Shown piece by piece: positions 59,104-64,000 of a DNA stretch of 64,000 nt. Location of the stretch: the NCBI RefSeq assembly GCF_041260155.1, contig NC_091930.1, forward strand, positions 14,814,156 to 14,878,155, read 5' to 3'. The notes under the pieces were generated by a model that saw only the letters and a program-made list of their open reading frames with translations, was not told the DNA's origin and searched no databases. Numbering within the stretch: position 1 is the first letter of the stretch; the number at the start of each line of letters is the position of its first letter. The stretch is from Ptychodera flava (lineage: Eukaryota; Hemichordata; Enteropneusta; Ptychoderidae). The position numbers and the translations under genes are program-made.

Positions 59104-61700
59104 TTATTTCTTTACAATTGGTGGAGAAAAATTACAAAATATGGCAGCTAGCTTCAACATCTGATTGCTGAGTGGCTTCAACGTCAAGGGCATTACCTGG
59201 TTGAGAAGACGAAAGCGCTTAAGTTTCCCTATGGCACGTTCAACATGAATTCTTAGTTTTGCAATGCTTTTTGTTTTTGTTATCTGTGCTGAGTTCAAGC
59301 GTTTTCCTTTTGCTGTTTTGCTGCATGAGTGAATGGAGGAATATTCAGAGTTGCTTTTCTCTGAGTTAGTTGTTTTCTTATTGTAAAACCACGATCTGCC
59401 ATGATATCATCACCTTCTTCAATTAAGTCTAAAAAACCACTATGATCTGTAATATGACAGTCTGAAGCATTGCCACCCCACAAGTTTGATACAAATGTAA
59501 ATACACCAGAAGGACTGATTGCTACAAGAAATTTATAAGTATTATGAGATTTGTAGTTGCTCCATGTACATGCTTGAGCAGTTGGAGTTGCAGGCTTCTG
59601 TACAAATAACTCTGAGCAATCTATTATAGCTCTAGTTTTAGGATATTTTTTTCTAAACACTGTAGGCATATATTTTTTCACCAGTTGACGAGAAGGCCAC
59701 TTCAAAAGTGGACTGAGAACCAAATGCATATAATTAATCCATGTTGCAAAAATCTGTGACACCCTTGACTCTGAAACACCAAATATGTCTGCAACAAAAA
59801 ACACCAATAAACCAACCCTGAAACGAATAAGGGTGAGTAAATACTCATCATATTTTGACAATTTCCTTGATGGCCCTGTTTTTTTTGCCCCCATTTTTGT
59901 TTGATATGATTTTCTACTTGAGCTTTCTTTTCCACGCCAATATTTAATTTCATTATCTCTAGCATTTAGAATATTAAAAACACCATTAAGAATACCAAGA
60001 CTTGGCATCCCTGTATATTTAAAAACAGACTTGTCATCAGATAAGACAGTTTCTAAAAATAATTCTTTCCTCAATTTGTCCTTGTCTTCAAGTTTCATTT
60101 TCAACTCACTGACTTCACATTCAAGGCCATGCTTCTCTCTCTGTAACATTTGCACTTGTGTTCTCAACTTCTGTATTTCATTCTGTGATTTGAGCATCTC
60201 TTGAGTTGAAATGATGTTTCCTGTGACATCAGTTAGACAGGCCACCTCATGCGCAGAGTCAGTAGCAACATACAGAGGATGACAACAGTAGGTATGGTCA
60301 CTACTAGGGAGGATACACTTCCATGCCTGTAACGCAGACACAAAAAATGAGATTAAACCGCTACAATAATAAAGTCTATCCATGATATATGTTTGATTTG
60401 AGTTTACAGTTGGAAAAAAGTTTCAGGATCATGTGTTTGTTGATTTAATATCTGTATGTATACATCTAAAATAAGAAAAATATTTACATTTGAAATATGA
60501 CCCTTAAACTTAGGGACAGAGTTGCTCATTTTTTGACATTATTTCAGTTATTTTAGTTTTCTTTGAAATGGTAGTTATGTTGACCTGTTTGCTGAAATAT
60601 AATGCTTAGTAGCCAGTTGTTATAATTCAATTCTTACCCTGCACATGACCATACCATAGGAATTCTACTATGAGTAATTTTTGGTATGTACCAACAAGTA
60701 AATGATACTGGAATTATACAGTATGTTCATGTACAGTTGTACAGAGTGTGAGTTGAGTGGTGACAACCAGAGATTGAGCCCAGTTCAGCAAGCAGAAAAA
60801 CATAACATTTTAAAAGAAACTTAACCAAATTAATATGGGGGGGGGGGGGGGGGGCTTAGTCCCTTCAAGAAAACCTTTGCCAGATACAGTTCACTCATAT
60901 AGCTAGCAATTATATCAGAGATATGGTCCACTACAAACCTTTCCAACACAGCTTGAGTAAACTACATGTTAATACTGTGTTGCAAGGTAGCTGCGTAATA
61001 CATAGCTGAAACAGAATATTACTTACCATCACAGTCCCTCCCAATATAATAAAGGGTACGTGGTAGGGACTGTGATCCCATATGCATGCCTTTGTATTAG
61101 TTTTTACTGAAAATTATCTTCCGTAAATCCGGAGGGGCGGGGGCAAAAAATAGGAGGCCCCAGAGAGAAATGGTTCAAAGATTTAACAGATTCTGTGTAC
61201 CTTGTGAGATATTCGAAGCTTTTTCTTCAAATGACACAACTTCAACAACGCCAGTACTATCTACATCACAGGGAAGTACAACGATGTCGGCTACTGTCTC
61301 CGGATCATCACTGCCTACGCCGATATCCTCCGTCGCCGTCTTGCATGACACCCGCTTTTCCCTGCTAACTGTGACTCCTTCTGGCTTTGCAGTTTGTTAG
61401 GTGGTCGTAAAATGGATGTACCAGGCTTCATATTTCCAAAAATGCTTGGGATAGGATTCTCTTCGCTAGGTTACGGTCTACTAAATGTTGGGAGCAGATC
61501 CGTGTATATTTTGTCGGCGTCCATTTCGGATCACGTCTTATTCGTTTTAGCCACTTTTTTCTCAAACCAGGTTGTTTTTTCGCATTTGGCAATGGAAAAA
61601 ACGTAACATCTTGCATCCAGGGGTATTTTTTTAGTCCGCTCGATGACTTTTTTCGAGAGTCCGCAAAGCATTTCGGCACACAGCAGTGAAAGACAGGCAT
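59104..61700 (-). CDS. THAP-DDE transposase, copy B (frameshifted)
   Basis: Exon 1 61201-61700 (ATG at 61700), exon 2 59104-60326. The THAP start (CCVPKCFADSRKKSSSG), the coiled coil and the DDE core up to PPFTHAAK are open, unlike copy A. Its own lesions: an extra C near 61620, a lost T near 61470, a 2 nt loss near 60309 and a lost base in a T run near 59318 that cuts off the HVERAIGKLKRFR (catalytic Glu) part from the first two Asp. A conserved sub-frame for that part is at 59104-59298. Confidence 0.83.
60837..60854. repeat. Poly-G tract, copy B
   Basis: About 18 G; shorter in copy A. Confidence 0.85.
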
Positions 61701-61747
61701 TGTTTACAAATGTAGAACCTGGTCTAAGGTCAGGTCAGATGTCGTCT

Positions 61748-61949
61748 GCAAATTTGTGGGTTGTCCCACCGAATGTCACTCAAGCTGTGCGCAAGGGCGC
61801 CATCTTGAGGCAAAGAAGCGCGAACCCCCTAACTCGAAAGTCAGCTATTATGACAGATTCCATCTCAAAGAATGCTTGAGATGGCATTTTATTGAACGCC
61901 GCCTCAAGCATTCTTTGAGATGCCGTCTCAAGCATTCTTTGAGACGGCG
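61748..61949. repeat. Right terminal inverted repeat, copy B
   Basis: Same as 51133-51330; differs by TATTATGACAGATTCCATC against TATTGAACTCCATC near 61850. Confidence 0.88.
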
Positions 61950-62198
61950 AATTTTGCAAACTAAAGAATTATGCAGAAAATTTTAGCAGCCTGAAATTAT
62001 AAACCGTAAACTCAAACATTTGATACGGACATTTTACAAAATAGTAGTCAATTACAATGAAACTAACAAATTTATCATGTAAATATCTAAAACCTAAAGA
62101 TCAGAAAATCCCAAAATAGATCAGGTGTTTACTCTATTAACGTGCTTATGTATGTACTTTACATATGTATGGGCTAAGTATTTTATGCATGCACTTTT

Positions 62199-62337
62199 GT
62201 ATGTATGTATGTATGTATGTATGTATGTATGTATGTATGTATGTATGTATGTATGTATGTATGTATGTATGTATGTATGTATGTATGTATGTATGTATGT
62301 GTGTATGTATGTATGTGTGTGTGTGTGTGTGTGTGTG

Positions 62338-62433
<96 letters not shown>

Positions 62434-62512
62434 ATGGATGGATGGATGGATGGATGGATGGATGGATGGATGGATGGATGGATGGATGGATGGATGGATG
62501 GATGGATGGAGG
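62199..62512. repeat. (ATGT)n-(GT)n-(ATGG)n compound microsatellite, copy B
   Basis: Like 51582-51884, with one GTTGTG slip in the GT part near 62338 and an extra GTGT unit at the ATGT/GT border. Confidence 0.94.
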
Positions 62513-62583
62513 TATGCATGTAACTGTGTAACAGTGTAACAATGTGACAAAAATGAACACAATTGCAAAATGTTTTACATTCT

Positions 62584-63765
62584 TCATTCAAAGAGCATGG
62601 GTTCTAATAATGATACAGACGTGTTGATAAGCTCAGCTTCCCGCTTAATGAGTTTGTACCCAAGTGATTGCATGACGTCATTGCAGGCGCTTTGTACCAG
62701 TTTTACATCGTCCATGCTTAAATCTGATCTCCAAGCAAGCGCCGTACTGGTCGAGTTCCTTTTCATGTCATGGGATCCCCTCTTTGCGTTCCCTTTACTC
62801 TGAGTATTGTCATCGATCCACTTCAGTACGTTTTTGGTTGCTCTGATTCCAAATGTTTCGTAAAGTTCCAAAGCCTTCTGCGTCACGTTCGTCACGACGT
62901 CCTCGTATCGTAGCATGATAATTTGTCTCCTCGTCCGCGATTGGGCGTTTCTGAAAACAGCTAAGTTACGCTCAAGCCACTTGCAGTAGTCGTGCACGTT
63001 GTCAGGGTGAAGTTGGTAGGTAGTATCGTTCAAAGGCTTGGCGATACCGAGCTCGTACAATGTTTTATGCTTCGGTTGATAAATTTGAAGTAATTTCTGG
63101 ACGAGGCGACTGCCCTTGGGTCACGAGCGAGCAGTACCACCTTGAAATCCGTGAAATCGAGAAATTCTTGGTGGAGTATCGGCTTTGCTTTTAATAACCA
63201 TGACGTCATACTTTAAGCATTGCTGTTTGAGGTAAGAAATTGAGACTTGTGTGCACCGTTTGAATTGTTTACATATCTTTTGCAAAGCCTTGCTTTGCAA
63301 GATATAAGAACCCCACCTTCGAAAATGATACACGTGGTAGGTTAAGAAATCACAACGATAGAAGAAGTTATGCAGTAATTCTGTCGCCATATCCCCGCGA
63401 TAAGTTTCCGGTATTACATTCGTTTTCAGCATATCAGGAACCACTCGCAGCGGCTCTAACAGGTAGAAAACATTCGGGTTCTGATTGAAAAGCTCGCCAA
63501 TGAAAGTGGAGCCAGTCCGGGCCTTGGAGACGAAGAGCACCTGCTTTCTGGGTGTCGAGGTCGGACAGGCCGAGCATTGTGACGGCACCCTCCCTGAGCG
63601 TGTAGCCGTGGTATTTCCTGATACAAACAACCGAGATTCATACCTGTTTGCGGCGATAGAGTGCGGGTTATAGCATCTGCTGAAGACTGTGAAGAGGATA
63701 ATGCAAGAAGCCGTGACGAGACAGGTTACCAAAAATAGCACATGCCTTTTGAATATTCACGCCAT
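62584..63765 (-). pseudogene. Carbohydrate sulfotransferase pseudogene (copy 4)
   Basis: Almost base-identical to copy 3 (51953-53135). Same stop at codon 3 (ATG GCG TGA from 63765) and same ~26 nt deletion after VMVIKS. One further base is missing in the run CTTCGG (near 63073; CTTCGGG in copy 3), adding a frameshift before the YELGIAK segment. Confidence 0.85.
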
Positions 63766-64000
63766 CTCGATATGCGACTGTGACTTCAAAGCTGCGACCT
63801 GCGCCCTGTCTGTTTGTCAAAATGCAACCTGCGACTTCCGGGTGCTCTGGCCTAGCTGCCACCTGCAAGTTTAAAACTGCGACCTGCGAGATCACGACCT
63901 CATCCATGATTTTAGGTATTTGGTGTTTATTGAGAGTATTAAAAGCAGTCACAAGTAATATCAGTGATAGGTGGTGTCATTTAGGAAAGAGTTGAGCTTC

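Larger units (their letters stand above)
55643..61949. mobile_element. ISL2EU-like DNA transposon, copy B (about 6.3 kb)
   Basis: Same structure as copy A: terminal inverted repeats 55643-55827 and 61748-61949, a nuclease gene (+) and a transposase gene (-). Both flanks are shared with copy A, so it arose with the 10.6 kb duplication and not by a second insertion. Confidence 0.86.
54131..64000. repeat. Tandem segmental duplication 2, right copy (truncated)
   Basis: Second copy of the 10.6 kb unit; the window ends at the position equal to about 53371 of the first copy. Confidence 0.9.

Overview
This window is animal nuclear DNA: spliced genes with GT-AG introns, a low gene density, many microsatellites and several families of short inverted-repeat transposons. 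The gene content (two TRPC-type cation-channel genes, a cluster of carbohydrate 6-O-sulfotransferase copies, a THAP-transposase/YqaJ-nuclease DNA transposon) and the high polymorphism suggest a marine invertebrate, most likely a non-vertebrate deuterostome such as a cephalochordate or hemichordate. I cannot fix the species from the sequence.

Layout. (1) 1-4.8 kb, + strand: the 3' six exons of a TRPC channel gene (S4, pore, S6, TRP box, C-tail); its 5' part lies before the window. (2) 6.3-19.6 kb, - strand: a second TRPC gene, complete in 13 recognisable exons, tail-to-tail with the first. It carries at least four single-base frameshifts. Introns of both genes hold TTAA-flanked MITEs and a 1.3 kb inverted-repeat element. 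(3) 19.2-34.8 kb: a tandem duplication of the 5' end of TRPC gene B plus a sulfotransferase gene. The left copy keeps only the N-terminal half of the sulfotransferase; the right copy keeps a nearly whole one plus a broken copy of the TRPC exon 1. (4) 34.8-43.5 kb: mostly non-coding, with a 500 bp ATGT microsatellite, a Harbinger-like 1.4 kb element and an isolated exon resembling the end of TM7 of an adhesion/secretin-type GPCR. (5) 43.5-64.0 kb: two tandem copies of a 10.6 kb unit, each holding a full-length ~6.3 kb DNA transposon of ISL2EU type and a sulfotransferase pseudogene; the window ends inside the second copy.

How the parts relate. The two TRPC genes would each give a subunit of a tetrameric plasma-membrane cation channel. 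The sulfotransferases would be Golgi type II membrane enzymes using PAPS to sulfate glycans; only the 33 kb copy looks potentially functional. The transposon encodes two convergent genes: a THAP-domain DDE transposase, and a SAP-SWIM-YqaJ nuclease whose catalytic lysine codon is a stop (TAA) in both copies. The two genes start from near-identical leaders in the terminal inverted repeats.

Caution: one-base indels, many in short homopolymers, break most coding regions after 9 kb, and the two 10.6 kb copies are in places almost identical. Residual long-read error and unmerged haplotypes are therefore live alternatives to real decay and real duplication.
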